DNA of 64,000 nt from Haloarcula mannanilytica (GCF_005406125.1 NZ_BIXZ01000003.1:124001-188000); one strand, 5' to 3'; counted from the first letter of the stretch, positions 1 through 9,387 are shown. The notes: generated by a model from the letters alone, not told the origin. Translations and numbers: made by a program.

Positions 1-368
1 CGCAGTTTCCAGGTGGTCCCTTGGCCCACTGCATCGAGAATCGTCGCCTCCGAGTTGGTGAGCATCTGGACGATGAGGTCGACGTGGTCGATCCACTCCA
101 TCCTGAACAGCCACTCGTCCTCAAAGTCGCCCAGCAGTTCGACGTTGTCGACGGTCGGGTCCGCTTCGAGCGTCTGCTCGATGTCCTCGCGCTGGCTCCC
201 CCGAACCCACAGCATCGGCATGAGTGCGTCGTTACCGCTCGTGACGATCCGCTCGATTTCGAACTGCAACTCCGGTAACTGCTCCAGCGAGTGGTTGAGC
301 GCGAGGTCGCTGGCGGGCACCGTTCCGGAGACGATGGTGGGCATGGATACCCGAACTGCGAGCGGCAT
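1..368 (-). CDS. Bat-type HTH regulator, N-terminal part (truncated by window edge)
   Basis: Reading right to left, an ATG at 366-368 opens a frame that runs off the left edge after about 122 codons, so only the N-terminal domain is visible. The protein begins MPLAVRVSMPTIVSGTVPAS and continues with a mixed alpha/beta pattern (residues about 10-120) typical of the sensory domain that precedes the HTH_10 domain in haloarchaeal bacterio-opsin-activator-like regulators. The DNA-binding domain itself would lie outside the window, so the family call rests on the N-terminal pattern only. It is probably a cytoplasmic one-component transcription regulator; the target is unknown. Confidence 0.6.
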   Translation of the reverse strand, partial: MPLAVRVSMPTIVSGTVPASDLALNHSLEQLPELQFEIERIVTSGNDALMPMLWVRGSQREDIEQTLEADPTVDNVELLGDFEDEWLFRMEWIDHVDLIVQMLTNSEATILDAVGQGTTWKL

Positions 369-488
369 GCTAGTATGTCTTTCCGTTGACTAATCCGGGT
401 CCGGAGGCACGCGACTGTCTCGATCTCCCCGTCGGCTGCGTATGCAAGCACGTCTGTGATGCCCGTACCGGCAGTAGCGACGGCTGCA

Positions 489-737
489 ATGTCTACGATC
501 CAACTGACCGACGACGATGTCGGCAAGACAGTCGTTACGAGTACTGGTGACGAGGTCGGTATCGTCAGCAGGTACAGATACGGCACCGCCTACGTCGACC
601 CGGACCCCGGGCTGAAAACGACGCTCCTGACGAAACTCGGCTGGGAGGACACCGACGACGAGGACGGCTACCCGCTGCAGACTGACGCCGTCGACACCAT
701 TACCGAAGAGCAGATTCGGCTTAGCTCGGACCTGTAA
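489..737 (+). CDS. PRC-barrel-like small protein
   Basis: An 82-aa acidic protein (MSTIQLTDDDVGKTVVTSTG...). The pattern of a short N-terminal 'V-G-K-x-V' strand, then 'G-D-E-V-G-I-V' and repeated short strands is that of PRC-barrel domains, which in archaea occur as stand-alone proteins thought to act in RNA handling or as adaptor domains. I chose the ATG at 489 over an in-frame start at 456 because the domain begins directly there and the upstream 11 codons are low-complexity Ala/Val. It stands alone between oppositely oriented genes. The specific role is unknown. Confidence 0.7.
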   Translation: MSTIQLTDDDVGKTVVTSTGDEVGIVSRYRYGTAYVDPDPGLKTTLLTKLGWEDTDDEDGYPLQTDAVDTITEEQIRLSSDL

Positions 738-847
738 GTGACGGAGGTCAGGAGTCGGGGTATCGCAGTGCAACTGTTTTCTCGTGTCCGCTACCGAACA
801 GCGAGTCGGTGACGACCGCTCACCGCTCGGCCGTTATCTGTCCGTCG

Positions 848-1195
848 TCACTTGACCATCGACTCACAGGCCTCAGCGCACTCCGACAGGACCTCGGCAC
901 AGGTGCGACAGTGGTCGTGGTCGTGCTGTCGACATTCTTCGGCGCACTCCCGACAGACCGTCGCACAGAGTCCGGCCATCGCCTCTCGGTGTTCGGAGCC
1001 TCGGGCCAGGAGCTTGCAGTGGAGGGAGGCGATGTCCGTCACGTCGCGGCAGTGGCGAACACACTCGGTCATACCGTCCAGTCCCGCACACTCGTCGGCG
1101 CACCACTCGCATACTTCGACTGCGCGGCGACACAGTTCCAGACACTCGCGTTCACGCTCGCTCAGATGCGATGCGTCAGTGAGGGGTTGTGACAT
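848..1195 (-). CDS. Cys-rich four-helix-bundle protein (DUF326-like)
   Basis: A 115-aa protein from the ATG at 1193-1195. It holds about 14 cysteines in helical repeats such as CLELCRRAVEVCEWCADEC and CATVCRECAEECRQHDHDHC, the signature of the ferredoxin-like/DUF326 four-helix-bundle family. Bacterial members store or chelate copper through Cys and His lining the bundle core. The His-rich HDHDH segment after the last Cys pairs fits metal binding. A role in copper sequestration is a family-based inference. A longer in-frame start at 1375 would add 60 residues of non-acidic, Pro/Ser-rich sequence and is rejected. Confidence 0.8.
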   Translation of the reverse strand: MSQPLTDASHLSERERECLELCRRAVEVCEWCADECAGLDGMTECVRHCRDVTDIASLHCKLLARGSEHREAMAGLCATVCRECAEECRQHDHDHCRTCAEVLSECAEACESMVK

Positions 1196-1733
1196 TGCAG
1201 TGTCTGCTACCGCCTGTTCGCCCACGAGACTGTAGCTTGCATGCGAAGGTTGGCCGTCAGCTATGGGCAGGGCAGTCTCACAGCCGGCCCCGGACAGTCG
1301 ATGCATCTCAGCGGGATGGAAACGAGAACTGGGTACTGCGAACGGACCCGTCGAGGACCAGTGCCGGGTGGGCAAACCCGGCGTGGCACCGTCCCGTACA
1401 GGGGAGCAGGGGACGGTGGGTGTCGGGAGAGTACGAGCACGGAACGTGCTCGCATACGCCTCTCTGTGCTATCCGATGTTTGTTATACAGCCCTTTATCA
1501 GGAGATACTCGACGGTCTGTTCGACAGGAGGCGACTACCGAACGTCGGCCACACCGGCGCGGAGTCGTCGTCACTGACCGCTGCAACCGACGGTACGCCC
1601 GTCGCCAATCAGTCGTACTCCCCGTTTACAACGGACTAGCCAGCCGCTACTGGGTTGTCTCTGGACCGAAACGGGCCACGACGTTCTCCTCGCCCGGGCG
1701 GCGTCGACCTATGACGGGTGCGCCGCAGTGGGC
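1196..1733. other. 538-bp intergenic region with two hairpins
   Basis: No convincing coding sequence was seen on either strand: the ORFs here are basic, Arg/Ser/Pro-rich shadows unlike the acidic proteome. The stretch holds two compact inverted repeats (listed separately) and an AT-rich spot near 1480-1500. It separates two leftward genes and should contain the promoter of the Cys-rich protein, though no clear TATA box was found close to its start. Confidence 0.5.
1363..1452. repeat. Two adjacent hairpins
   Basis: GCCGGGT (1363-1369) pairs perfectly with ACCCGGC (1376-1382) across a 6-nt loop. CGAGCACG (1434-1441) pairs perfectly with CGTGCTCG (1445-1452) across GAA. They may be part of an untranslated RNA or operators; nothing in the sequence decides between these. 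Confidence 0.5.
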
Positions 1734-2069
1734 TTACTCCTCTGTCACCAGTTTCGGACCCGGCTTCCAGGTGTTCCCTTCGAGGACAACGAGGTCGTAC
1801 CGTTCGAGTACCTGGAGTGTATCGACGACCGCCTGGGCGTCGAAAGAGACGGCCATATCTTCGGGCAGCTGCTGGGCGATTGCGCTGCGTGTCCCACCGT
1901 CCATCCGGACGACGGTGTCGAGCAACTGTTCGAGGTCGTCAAGCAGCGAGACGAGGGAGGTCGAACCCTCGTCCTCTGTCGCCAGCTTCGACATTACTTC
2001 GTCGTAATTCCCCGAAATCTCCATCGATACGGTCACGGCCTCGTCTTCGATGTCTTCTTCGTCACCCAT
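1734..2069 (-). CDS. Acidic small protein, possible winged-helix, function unknown
   Basis: A 111-aa acidic protein beginning MGDEEDIEDEAVTVSMEISG at the ATG at 2067-2069. The middle is helical (a leucine-rich stretch around residues 35-60), and the last 40 residues (...DTLQVLERYDLVVLEGNTWK) look like a recognition helix followed by a beta wing, so a winged-helix fold is possible. Not recognised as a named family. In-frame upstream starts to 2195 add Ser/His/Lys-rich sequence and are unlikely. The long AT-rich gap upstream, with a 16-bp palindrome, is the likely regulatory region. Confidence 0.55.
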   Translation of the reverse strand: MGDEEDIEDEAVTVSMEISGNYDEVMSKLATEDEGSTSLVSLLDDLEQLLDTVVRMDGGTRSAIAQQLPEDMAVSFDAQAVVDTLQVLERYDLVVLEGNTWKPGPKLVTEE

Positions 2070-2528
2070 ACCAGCGAATGTGTGCACACTTGTAGAAATA
2101 TGTTTCCATATTCCGAATGACGAGTGTATCTGGCGGCCGTTTCTCTGCAAAATAGTAACTGATGGACGTTTGTGGCTGAGACTATCCCAAATCACATTCT
2201 AGAATTTTCTACCCATATTCTCGTAGTTGGGAAAACAAGTCATAATATGATATCATATTCGGGAATTTTATAGGCAAAATTCAGACTTAAGTTATTGGAT
2301 ATCCAAAATTTAACTATACAAGTAGATACATACGCCTACTATCCAACGGAACGGTTCAGAACCACAGACCGAACTCGCTCGTCTATCGGTACTATGGATT
2401 TCTGGAGGCCAACACCCTGACTGGCCACATAACAGCAGTACGGCCATTATCTCTCTCGGCGCTAAATTGCCCGAGATGACCGGCCTCGGCGGGCAAACGC
2501 TTACTTTCGCTCCGACCGCATATCTGCC
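2070..2528. other. AT-rich intergenic region
   Basis: A 459-bp gap between a leftward and a rightward gene (divergent arrangement). From about 2090 to 2340 it is much more AT-rich than its surroundings. Several possible TATA boxes occur, and one long perfect palindrome (2244-2259). No coding sequence was recognised. Confidence 0.5.
2244..2259. promoter_or_regulatory. 16-bp perfect palindrome, operator candidate
   Basis: AATATGATATCATATT is a perfect 16-bp palindrome lying between divergent genes, 174 bp upstream of the leftward start and 270 bp upstream of the rightward start. Its length and symmetry fit a dimeric regulator site. The protein that would bind is unknown. Confidence 0.4.
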
Positions 2529-3692
2529 ATGATCGATTATCTTGGTCTCGAAGCGGACCTCGGCGAGGAAGAGCGGATGGTCCGTGACACCGCCCGGGAG
2601 TTCGTCGAGAATGAGGTCGCGCCGGACGTGGGACAGCACTGGATCGACGGAACGTTTCCGATGGACCTCATCACCGAGATGGGCGAACTCGGCTTCTACG
2701 CCCCGAACCTCGACGGGTACGGGCTGCCGGGCCTCAGCGAGACGGCCTACGGTCTCCTGATGCAGGAACTGGAGGCCGGCGACAGCGGCCTGCGCTCGAT
2801 GGCCAGCGTCCAGGGCGCGCTCGTCATGTACCCGATCCACGCCTACGGCAGCGACGCTCAGAAAGCGGAGTGGCTGCCGGCGCTGGGCGGCGGGGAGCGG
2901 GTGGGCTGTTTCGGCCTGACGGAGCCCGAACACGGGTCTGATCCCGCGGCGATGGAGACGACGGCCGAGCGCGACGCTGACGGCTACGTTCTGAACGGCT
3001 CGAAGACCTGGATCACGAACGCGCCGATCAGCGACCTCGCGCTGGTGTGGGCGAAGGACACGTCCGCCGACGGCGACCCCGTCCGTGGATTCCTCGTGGA
3101 GACCGACCGCGACGGCGTCACGACGAACGAAATCGACGAGAAGCTCTCACTGCGCGCGTCGATTACGGGCGAAATCAGCTTGCAGAACGCCCGTGTCCCC
3201 GCTGAGAACGTCCTCCCGGGCGTCGAGGGCATGAAGGGGCCGCTGTCCTGTCTCACGCAGGCCCGCTACGGCATCGCCTGGGGGACCGTCGGCGCTGCGA
3301 TGGACTGCTTCGAGACCGCGCTGGAGTACGCCACCGACCGCGAGCAGTTCGGAAAGCCCATCGCCGGCTTCCAGCTTCAACAGGAGAAACTCGCGGAGAT
3401 GGCGACCCAGATCTCGCTCGGGCAGTTGCTCGCCCACCGGCTCGCGGAACTGAAAGAACGGGGCGACCTCCGCCCGGAGCAAGTTTCGATGGCAAAGCGC
3501 AACAACGCGCGGATGGCCCGCGAGCAGTCGCGAGTGGCCCGCGAGATGCTCGGCGGCAACGGCATCACGGCCGACTACTCCCCGATGCGGCACCTGACGA
3601 ACCTCGAAACTGTTTACACCTACGAAGGCACCGACGACATCCACTCGCTCATCATCGGCCACGACCTGACCGGTATCCCGGCGTTCGAGTAG
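2529..3692 (+). CDS. Acyl-CoA dehydrogenase, glutaryl-CoA dehydrogenase-like
   Basis: A 387-aa flavoenzyme of the acyl-CoA dehydrogenase family (usual length 380-400). The N-terminal helical domain is followed by the FAD/substrate signature CFGLTEPEHGSDPAAMETTA and a C-terminal helical domain ending YEGTDDIHSLIIGHDLTG. The expected catalytic base is Glu366 in YEGTDD. The YEGT..IH..I.G..LTGI.AF ending is characteristic of glutaryl-CoA dehydrogenases, which oxidise and decarboxylate glutaryl-CoA to crotonyl-CoA in lysine/tryptophan breakdown, passing electrons to ETF. No other pathway genes adjoin it, so substrate is inferred from family resemblance only. Confidence 0.85.
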   Translation: MIDYLGLEADLGEEERMVRDTAREFVENEVAPDVGQHWIDGTFPMDLITEMGELGFYAPNLDGYGLPGLSETAYGLLMQELEAGDSGLRSMASVQGALVMYPIHAYGSDAQKAEWLPALGGGERVGCFGLTEPEHGSDPAAMETTAERDADGYVLNGSKTWITNAPISDLALVWAKDTSADGDPVRGFLVETDRDGVTTNEIDEKLSLRASITGEISLQNARVPAENVLPGVEGMKGPLSCLTQARYGIAWGTVGAAMDCFETALEYATDREQFGKPIAGFQLQQEKLAEMATQISLGQLLAHRLAELKERGDLRPEQVSMAKRNNARMAREQSRVAREMLGGNGITADYSPMRHLTNLETVYTYEGTDDIHSLIIGHDLTGIPAFE

Positions 3693-3781
3693 TCCCCTCC
3701 GTCGGCGTGTTCGGGAGTTTGTGCGGGCGATATCTCCGAACCGAGCCGAACTTCTATTACACAGCAGACTCACGGAAAACC

Positions 3782-4915
3782 ATGACAAAACTTAGCACTG
3801 AGGATGTCGAACAGCTTAGAGCCCAGTTCGACCGCCAACTCGAAACCGGCCTACACCACGGCGCACAGTTGGCGGTGTACGTCGACGGCGATCTGGTCGT
3901 CGATTTCGCCGGTGGTGTGACAGGCCCCGACGGCGATGCGACGACGCCCGAGACGCGCCACCTCGTCTTCTCCTGTACGAAGCCGTTCGCCGGCGCGGGC
4001 CTGCACCAGCTGGTCGAGCAGGGCGAGCTTGACTACGACGATCCCGTCATCGAGCACTGGCCCGAATTTGCCGACGAGGGCAGCGAAAAGGCCGGAATCA
4101 CGGTCCGGCAGGTGCTCTGCCACACCGCCGGCATTCCCTTCGGTGAGTTCGACGACCAGCCCGAGCAGTGGGGCGATTGGGACGCCGTCGTCGCGGCGAT
4201 GGAAGATATCGAACCGACGTTCGAGCCCGGAACGACGCCGGCCTATCACACCATCAACTACGGCTGGCTCGTTGGCGAACTCATCCGCAGATGTAGCGGC
4301 CAGCCGGTGGAAGAGTACGTCGCCGAGAACGTGTTCGAACCGCTCGGCATGGACCGAACGGGGATCGGCTTGCGGGACGACGAACCCAACGACGTGGCGA
4401 CCCTGGCCGGCTTCGAGGAGTTCGACCGCTGCCGCGACGTGGATGAGGGACTCGAAGACCCCGCCGCAGCGTACGCCGCCGCGTTCAATCAGGACGCCAT
4501 CCAGCGGGCGGTGATTCCCGCCGCCAACGGCATCAGCACGGCCCGGGACATGGCCCGGTTCTACGCCTGTCTCGCCAACGGCGGGTCGTTGGACGGGACG
4601 CGGCTGCTGGAAGCCGAAACCGTCGACGAGGTGACCACGACTCACGCCGAAACCGACGACGACGGTACGCTGTCGCGGCCGGCCCGCTACGGCCTGGGCG
4701 TCTGGACCGGCGGGCTGGCCGCCGACATGTTCGGGGCCGCCAGCCGCGAGCGCATGTTCGGCCACGCGGGCCTCGGGAGCTGTTTCGGCTGGGGCGACCC
4801 CGAACTGAACGTCGGGTTTGCGCTTGTCACGAACGGCATCCGCGAGGAGTCGTTCGAACACCCGGCTCGCATCGGCCAGCTCTCAGACGCTGTCCGGCTG
4901 CTGTTACAAGAGTAA
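3782..4915 (+). CDS. Serine hydrolase, beta-lactamase/EstB-like family
   Basis: A 377-aa protein with the penicillin-binding/class C beta-lactamase fold. The active-site motif SxxK is Ser64-Cys-Thr-Lys67 (FSCTKPFAG), and the second catalytic element is the PGTTPAYHTINYGWLVGE segment with Tyr155. Haloarchaea lack peptidoglycan, so members are generally assumed to be esterases or peptidases; the substrate is unknown. No signal peptide is visible, so it acts in the cytoplasm. I used the ATG at 3782 rather than the in-frame start at 3707, because the extra 25 residues are non-conserved and basic. It follows the acyl-CoA dehydrogenase by about 90 bp on the same strand. Confidence 0.8.
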   Translation: MTKLSTEDVEQLRAQFDRQLETGLHHGAQLAVYVDGDLVVDFAGGVTGPDGDATTPETRHLVFSCTKPFAGAGLHQLVEQGELDYDDPVIEHWPEFADEGSEKAGITVRQVLCHTAGIPFGEFDDQPEQWGDWDAVVAAMEDIEPTFEPGTTPAYHTINYGWLVGELIRRCSGQPVEEYVAENVFEPLGMDRTGIGLRDDEPNDVATLAGFEEFDRCRDVDEGLEDPAAAYAAAFNQDAIQRAVIPAANGISTARDMARFYACLANGGSLDGTRLLEAETVDEVTTTHAETDDDGTLSRPARYGLGVWTGGLAADMFGAASRERMFGHAGLGSCFGWGDPELNVGFALVTNGIREESFEHPARIGQLSDAVRLLLQE

Positions 4916-4998
4916 AGGCGGATTTCCTTTGCAGTAGTTCGATTGTCACCGACACCAGCGACCCCGGTTTTTGTATGGCTCGGCACCCAGCTTCCGGT

Positions 4999-6297
4999 AT
5001 GAACTTCCCCGACCGAGGCGACGTGGACCACCTCATCGACCCACAGCCGCTCCCGGGATTCGCTCGCGTCCGGTACGAGCCGGAGACGGCGGCCGTCGAC
5101 GACCCGGCGGCCGCGGCACGGGCCGAACTCGACCGGCTCGACTTCGATGGGCTGGAACCGGGCGCAACCGTCGCCGTCGCCCTCGGCAGCCGCGGCATCC
5201 ACCGCATCGACGACATCGCCGGAGCCGTCGTCGAGGCGGTCCGCGAGCGGGGCTTCGAACCGATAATCGTCCCGGCGATGGGGAGCCACGGCGGCGCGAC
5301 GCCTGCGGGCCAGCGCGAGGTTCTGGAGAGTCTTGGCATCACGGAGGCACGGCTCGACGCTGAGATTGACGCTCGGATGGACACCGACCGGGTCGACACC
5401 GTCACCGTCGGCAACACCCAACTCCCGGTCCACGTCTCGACGGCAGCGCAGGAGGCCGACGCCGTGGTCGTGGTCAATCGGGTGAAGCCCCACACTAACT
5501 ACAGCGGACCCATTGAGAGCGGGCTGACGAAGATGACCGTCGTCGGGCTCGGCAAGCAAAACGGTGCAAAGGCGTTCCACTCGACGGCCATCGCGGAGGG
5601 CTACGTCGAGACGCTCGAAGCCGCGCTCCCGGTCGTTGAGACGGCGCTGCCGCTGGTGGGCGGCATCGCGCTGGTCGAGAACTTCCACGAGGAGACCGCC
5701 CACGTCGAAGCGGTTGCGGCGGGGTCGTTCACCGACCGCGAGCCAGCGCTGCTGGAGCGGGCCTACGACGAGATGGCGACCCTTCCGGTCGACGACATCG
5801 ACCTGTTGGTCGTCGACGAACTCGGCAAGGACATCTCGGGTGCAGGGATGGACACCAACGTTATCGGTCGCTACCGTGTCCTCAACGCCCCGGACCCCGA
5901 TGAGCCGGCGATCAAACTGCTGTACGCTCGCGGGCTCACTGCGGCGACGACGGGCAACGGCAACGGCATCGGGTTGGCAGACATCACCCGCCGGGCCGCC
6001 GTCGACCAGCTGGACTTGCAGAAGACGTACGCGAACGCGCTCACAAGCGGGTCGACGGCGAAGGCGAAGCTCCCGCTCGTCGCGCCGGACGACGAGTTCG
6101 CCATCCGGGCGGCGCTATCCGCGCTCGGCGGCTACGACCCCGACACCGTCCGCATCGTCTGGATACGGAACACACAGGACCTGTCTACGTTGCACGTCTC
6201 CGAACCGCTTGTCGACGACCTGCCGACTGCCACCACCGTCACCGACCGGGTGTCGCTCTCCTTCGACGACGGCACGGCGTCGTTGGCCCGCGACTGA
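4999..6297 (+). CDS. LarA-like (DUF2088) protein, possible nickel-dependent racemase homologue
   Basis: A 432-aa protein with the LarA N-terminal-like domain: an early Gly-rich VALGSRGIHRID segment, IIVPAMGSHGGATPAGQ, and the NRVKPHTNYSGPIESGLTKM segment that follows the Rossmann-like fold. Characterised LarA is a lactate racemase using a pincer-nickel cofactor made by LarB, LarC and LarE, none of which is in this window. LarA-like proteins of this kind are diverse and many have other 2-hydroxyacid or unknown substrates. The neighbouring D-lactate-type dehydrogenase, facing it tail to tail 39 bp away, makes a lactate connection plausible. An in-frame ATG at 4975 is an alternative start. Confidence 0.7.
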   Translation: MNFPDRGDVDHLIDPQPLPGFARVRYEPETAAVDDPAAAARAELDRLDFDGLEPGATVAVALGSRGIHRIDDIAGAVVEAVRERGFEPIIVPAMGSHGGATPAGQREVLESLGITEARLDAEIDARMDTDRVDTVTVGNTQLPVHVSTAAQEADAVVVVNRVKPHTNYSGPIESGLTKMTVVGLGKQNGAKAFHSTAIAEGYVETLEAALPVVETALPLVGGIALVENFHEETAHVEAVAAGSFTDREPALLERAYDEMATLPVDDIDLLVVDELGKDISGAGMDTNVIGRYRVLNAPDPDEPAIKLLYARGLTAATTGNGNGIGLADITRRAAVDQLDLQKTYANALTSGSTAKAKLPLVAPDDEFAIRAALSALGGYDPDTVRIVWIRNTQDLSTLHVSEPLVDDLPTATTVTDRVSLSFDDGTASLARD

Positions 6298-6336
6298 GAC
6301 GGAGCGGAGTCGCCGGCCAGGGTTCGCTCGCGCCCG

Positions 6337-9300
6337 TCACACCGACCGTGAGCCCGTCGTCGCGTCCGATAGCCGCTCGGCGACGACCTCGATGGGGTGG
6401 GGCGGGATGTCGTCGACGCCGTCGCGGTCACCCAACTGCGAGCGGCAGGACCCGCCCGGCGCGACGACGCGGTCGCCGTCGCTCTCATCGACCTTGTCGA
6501 ACAACAGGCGGCCGATAGTTTTCGAGAGGTCGTAGTGCTCGTCGTGGTAGCCGAAGCTTCCGGCCATGCCACAGCACGTCGAGTCAAGCGGGTCGACCTC
6601 GTAGCCGACCCGTCGCATCACGCCGACGGCGTGGTGGTCCTTGTTGGTCCCCTTCTGGTTGCAGTGGCCGTGGTAGCTGACCGACCCGGCAGTCCCGAGC
6701 GACCGGTCCTCGACCGGCAGCGCGTCGTCGAGCCGGAACGTGTCCAGATACTCCAGCACGCCGTAGGCGCTGTCGGCTACCCGCGACACCTCGGGGCCGT
6801 CGAGCAAGTCGCGGTACTCGTCCTGGAACATCACCGCGTCGGAGGGCTCGACGAACACGACATCCCAGCCGTCCGCGACGCGGTCCGAGAGCCGGGTCGC
6901 GTTCGTTTCGGCCCGCTCGCGCGCCAGGTCCAGCATGCCGGAGGAATACGCCGCCCGCCCGGACGGCGCGGTGTCGTCCGGAATGGCGACGTGGACGCCA
7001 GCGGCTTCGAGCGTTTCGACGGCGGCCTTGCCGGCGGCCGGATACGAGTAGTTCGTGTACGTGTCGGGGAACAGCAGGACCTTTCGGTCCGCTTCGGCCC
7101 GCGAGACGGCCGAGCCGCCGCGGTCGTCGAACCAGTCCCGGAGCGTCTCCCGCCGGAAGGTCGGGAGTTCCCGCTCCGGCGCGATGCCGAACACCTTCTG
7201 CATGACGAGGCGCGCGCCCGGAAGCTCTGTCGCCCAGTTCGAAATCGGGGCCAGTGCCGACCCGATTTTCGAGGCGGTGTCGATGTTAGCGAACAGACGC
7301 TCCCGGCGGCTCGTGCCCTCCTTCTCGTGGTGCTGGTGTTTCAGTTCGGTCTTGAGCTTCGCCATGTCGACGCCGGTCGGGCAGTCGCTCTTGCAGCCCT
7401 TGCAGCCGACACAGAGGTCGAGCACTTCCTCCTGGAAGCGCTCGGAGTGAATTTCGTCTTCGTCCAGGTCGCCACTGATGGCCGACCGGAGGAGGTTCGC
7501 CCGGCCCCGGGTCGCCTGCACCTCTTCGTTCGAGGCGCGGTAGGTGGGACACATCACGTCCCCGTCGGTCTGGCGGCAGGTGCCACAGCCGTTACACAGT
7601 TCGACGAGGTGTGAGAAGCCGCCCTCGTCTTCGAAATCGAGGGTCGTCTGGGGCTCCAGGGACTGGTAGTCGGGGCCATAGCGGAGGTTCTCACGCATGT
7701 CCGCGCCGATGCCCCGGTCGGCGTCGGGACCGATGTCCTCCGGGCCGTCGCGGTAGACGACGTTACCCGGGTGGAGCCACCACTGCGGGTCGAAGGCCGT
7801 CTTGACCTCTTTGAACGCGTTCCAGAGGGCGTCGCCGTACATTTTGGGGTTGAACTCCGTCCGGGCCATTCCGTCGCCGTGTTCGCCCGAAAAGGACCCG
7901 TTGTGTTCCAGTACGAGGTCGGTCACGTCGTCGGCGATGGAGTGCATGTCCTCGATGCCGGACTCCTCCTTCAGGTTGAGAATCGGGCGGATGTGCAGCG
8001 TCCCGGAGCCGGCGTGGGCGAAGTACGCGGCGGAGGTGTCGTGGTCGGCCAGTATCTCCTCGAACTTCTCGACGTACTCGGCCAGTTCGGCGGGCGGGAC
8101 CGTCGCGTCCTCGATGAACGGGTACGGCTTGGGGTCGCCGTCCATGGACATCAGGAGCGGAATCGCCGCCTTGCGGAGCTTCCAGAGGTCGTCCTGGTCC
8201 GCCTCGGTGTAGGCCTCGACCACGTCGAAGGCCGCGCCCTCGTCCACGAACCGCTCTGTAGTCCGCGCGATGGCCGCCTCGAAGTCGTCGTGGAGTTCCG
8301 AGTCGTATTCGAGCATCAACGCGGCCGCCGCCCGGTCGGGAATCGGGCCGACGTACTCGGCGTAGCCGTCGGAGCCGGCTGCCAGCCTGAACACCTCGTC
8401 GTCCATCAGCTCCACGGCGCTAACGTCGTAGTCGAGCGCGACTGGGACGGCTTGCATCGCGTCGGCGAGCGTGTCAAAGCAGTACAGCGCCAGCGCGGTC
8501 TCTTCCGGGACCGTCACCAGCGAGAGTTCGGCTTCGACGATGACGCCCAGGGTCCCCTCGCTGCCGACGAACAGTTTTGCGAGATTCATCACCTGCTCCC
8601 CGTCGTCGTTCTCGTAAACGACGCGGTCGAGGTTGTACCCCGACACCCGGCGCTTGAGGTCCGGATACCGCGCCTCGATCTCCTCGGCGTTCTCCTCGAT
8701 GATTTCGCGGACCGTCTGATAGATCTCGGCTTCGCGGTCATCCTTGCTCACGATGTCGTCCCACTCCGGCGAGTCGATGACCACCTCGCGGGCGTGGATG
8801 AGCGAACCGTCCGACAGGACGGCCTTCACGGCGTCAGTGTAGGCGTCGGTGATGCCGTACCGAACCGAGTGTGCGCCGGTGGAGTTGTTCCCGATACCGC
8901 CGCCGACCGACGCCCGGTTCGACGACGCCGGGTCCGGGGCGAATTTGAGCCCATAATCGGCCAGCGCGTCGTCGAGGTCGTCCTGCACCACGCCGGGCTG
9001 GATGTGTGCCGATTTCTCGTCCGGCCGAACGTCGAGAATTCCGTCCATGTGCCGGGACATATCCAAGACGACACAGCCCGGCCCGACGGCCTGTCCAGCG
9101 AGTGACGACCCGGTTCCGCGGGGCATTATCGGGACGCCGTGGTCCGTCGCCACCTCGACGGCCGCCTGCACGTCGTCGACATCGGTCGGGTACACGACTC
9201 CTGCCGGTTCGGCGCGGTAGATACTCCCGTCTGTCGCGTACAGAATCCGGGCGTACTCGTCGAACTCGACCCCACCCGAGACCCGTGACCGAAGCTCCGT

Positions 9301-9387
9301 CGCGAGGTCCCGATACGCATCCACGTCCGGTCGGTCGAGGTCCAGTTCCGCTGCTGACCAGGTATCCTCGACGTTTTCGATGGCCAT
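6337..9387 (-). CDS. FAD-linked D-lactate-type dehydrogenase with fused Fe-S/CCG domain
   Basis: A 1016-aa three-part protein. Residues about 45-290 form a PCMH-type FAD domain (PRGTGSSLAGQAVG; NRASVGGGIGNNSTGAHSV), and about 290-560 the FAD-oxidase C-terminal domain with a metal-site-like AHAGSGTLHIRP. From about 610 to 720 there are two 4Fe-4S clusters (CNGCGTC...CP and CVGCKGCKSDCP), and the C-terminal third has a CCG domain (STCCGMAGSFGYHDEHY). This architecture matches large D-lactate or 2-hydroxyglutarate dehydrogenases that feed electrons to quinones at the membrane. It is encoded convergent with the LarA-like gene. Substrate is inferred from family and context. Confidence 0.85.
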   Translation of the reverse strand: MAIENVEDTWSAAELDLDRPDVDAYRDLATELRSRVSGGVEFDEYARILYATDGSIYRAEPAGVVYPTDVDDVQAAVEVATDHGVPIMPRGTGSSLAGQAVGPGCVVLDMSRHMDGILDVRPDEKSAHIQPGVVQDDLDDALADYGLKFAPDPASSNRASVGGGIGNNSTGAHSVRYGITDAYTDAVKAVLSDGSLIHAREVVIDSPEWDDIVSKDDREAEIYQTVREIIEENAEEIEARYPDLKRRVSGYNLDRVVYENDDGEQVMNLAKLFVGSEGTLGVIVEAELSLVTVPEETALALYCFDTLADAMQAVPVALDYDVSAVELMDDEVFRLAAGSDGYAEYVGPIPDRAAAALMLEYDSELHDDFEAAIARTTERFVDEGAAFDVVEAYTEADQDDLWKLRKAAIPLLMSMDGDPKPYPFIEDATVPPAELAEYVEKFEEILADHDTSAAYFAHAGSGTLHIRPILNLKEESGIEDMHSIADDVTDLVLEHNGSFSGEHGDGMARTEFNPKMYGDALWNAFKEVKTAFDPQWWLHPGNVVYRDGPEDIGPDADRGIGADMRENLRYGPDYQSLEPQTTLDFEDEGGFSHLVELCNGCGTCRQTDGDVMCPTYRASNEEVQATRGRANLLRSAISGDLDEDEIHSERFQEEVLDLCVGCKGCKSDCPTGVDMAKLKTELKHQHHEKEGTSRRERLFANIDTASKIGSALAPISNWATELPGARLVMQKVFGIAPERELPTFRRETLRDWFDDRGGSAVSRAEADRKVLLFPDTYTNYSYPAAGKAAVETLEAAGVHVAIPDDTAPSGRAAYSSGMLDLARERAETNATRLSDRVADGWDVVFVEPSDAVMFQDEYRDLLDGPEVSRVADSAYGVLEYLDTFRLDDALPVEDRSLGTAGSVSYHGHCNQKGTNKDHHAVGVMRRVGYEVDPLDSTCCGMAGSFGYHDEHYDLSKTIGRLLFDKVDESDGDRVVAPGGSCRSQLGDRDGVDDIPPHPIEVVAERLSDATTGSRSV

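Noticed and set aside
1189-2007. 272-codon plus-strand frame
   Set aside because: Arg/Ser/Thr-rich product, overlaps the opposite-strand acidic protein, and lacks a promoter or family.
7771-9105. 444-codon plus-strand frame inside the D-lactate-type dehydrogenase gene
   Set aside because: Antisense shadow of a clearly coding gene; composition is basic and no domain was seen.
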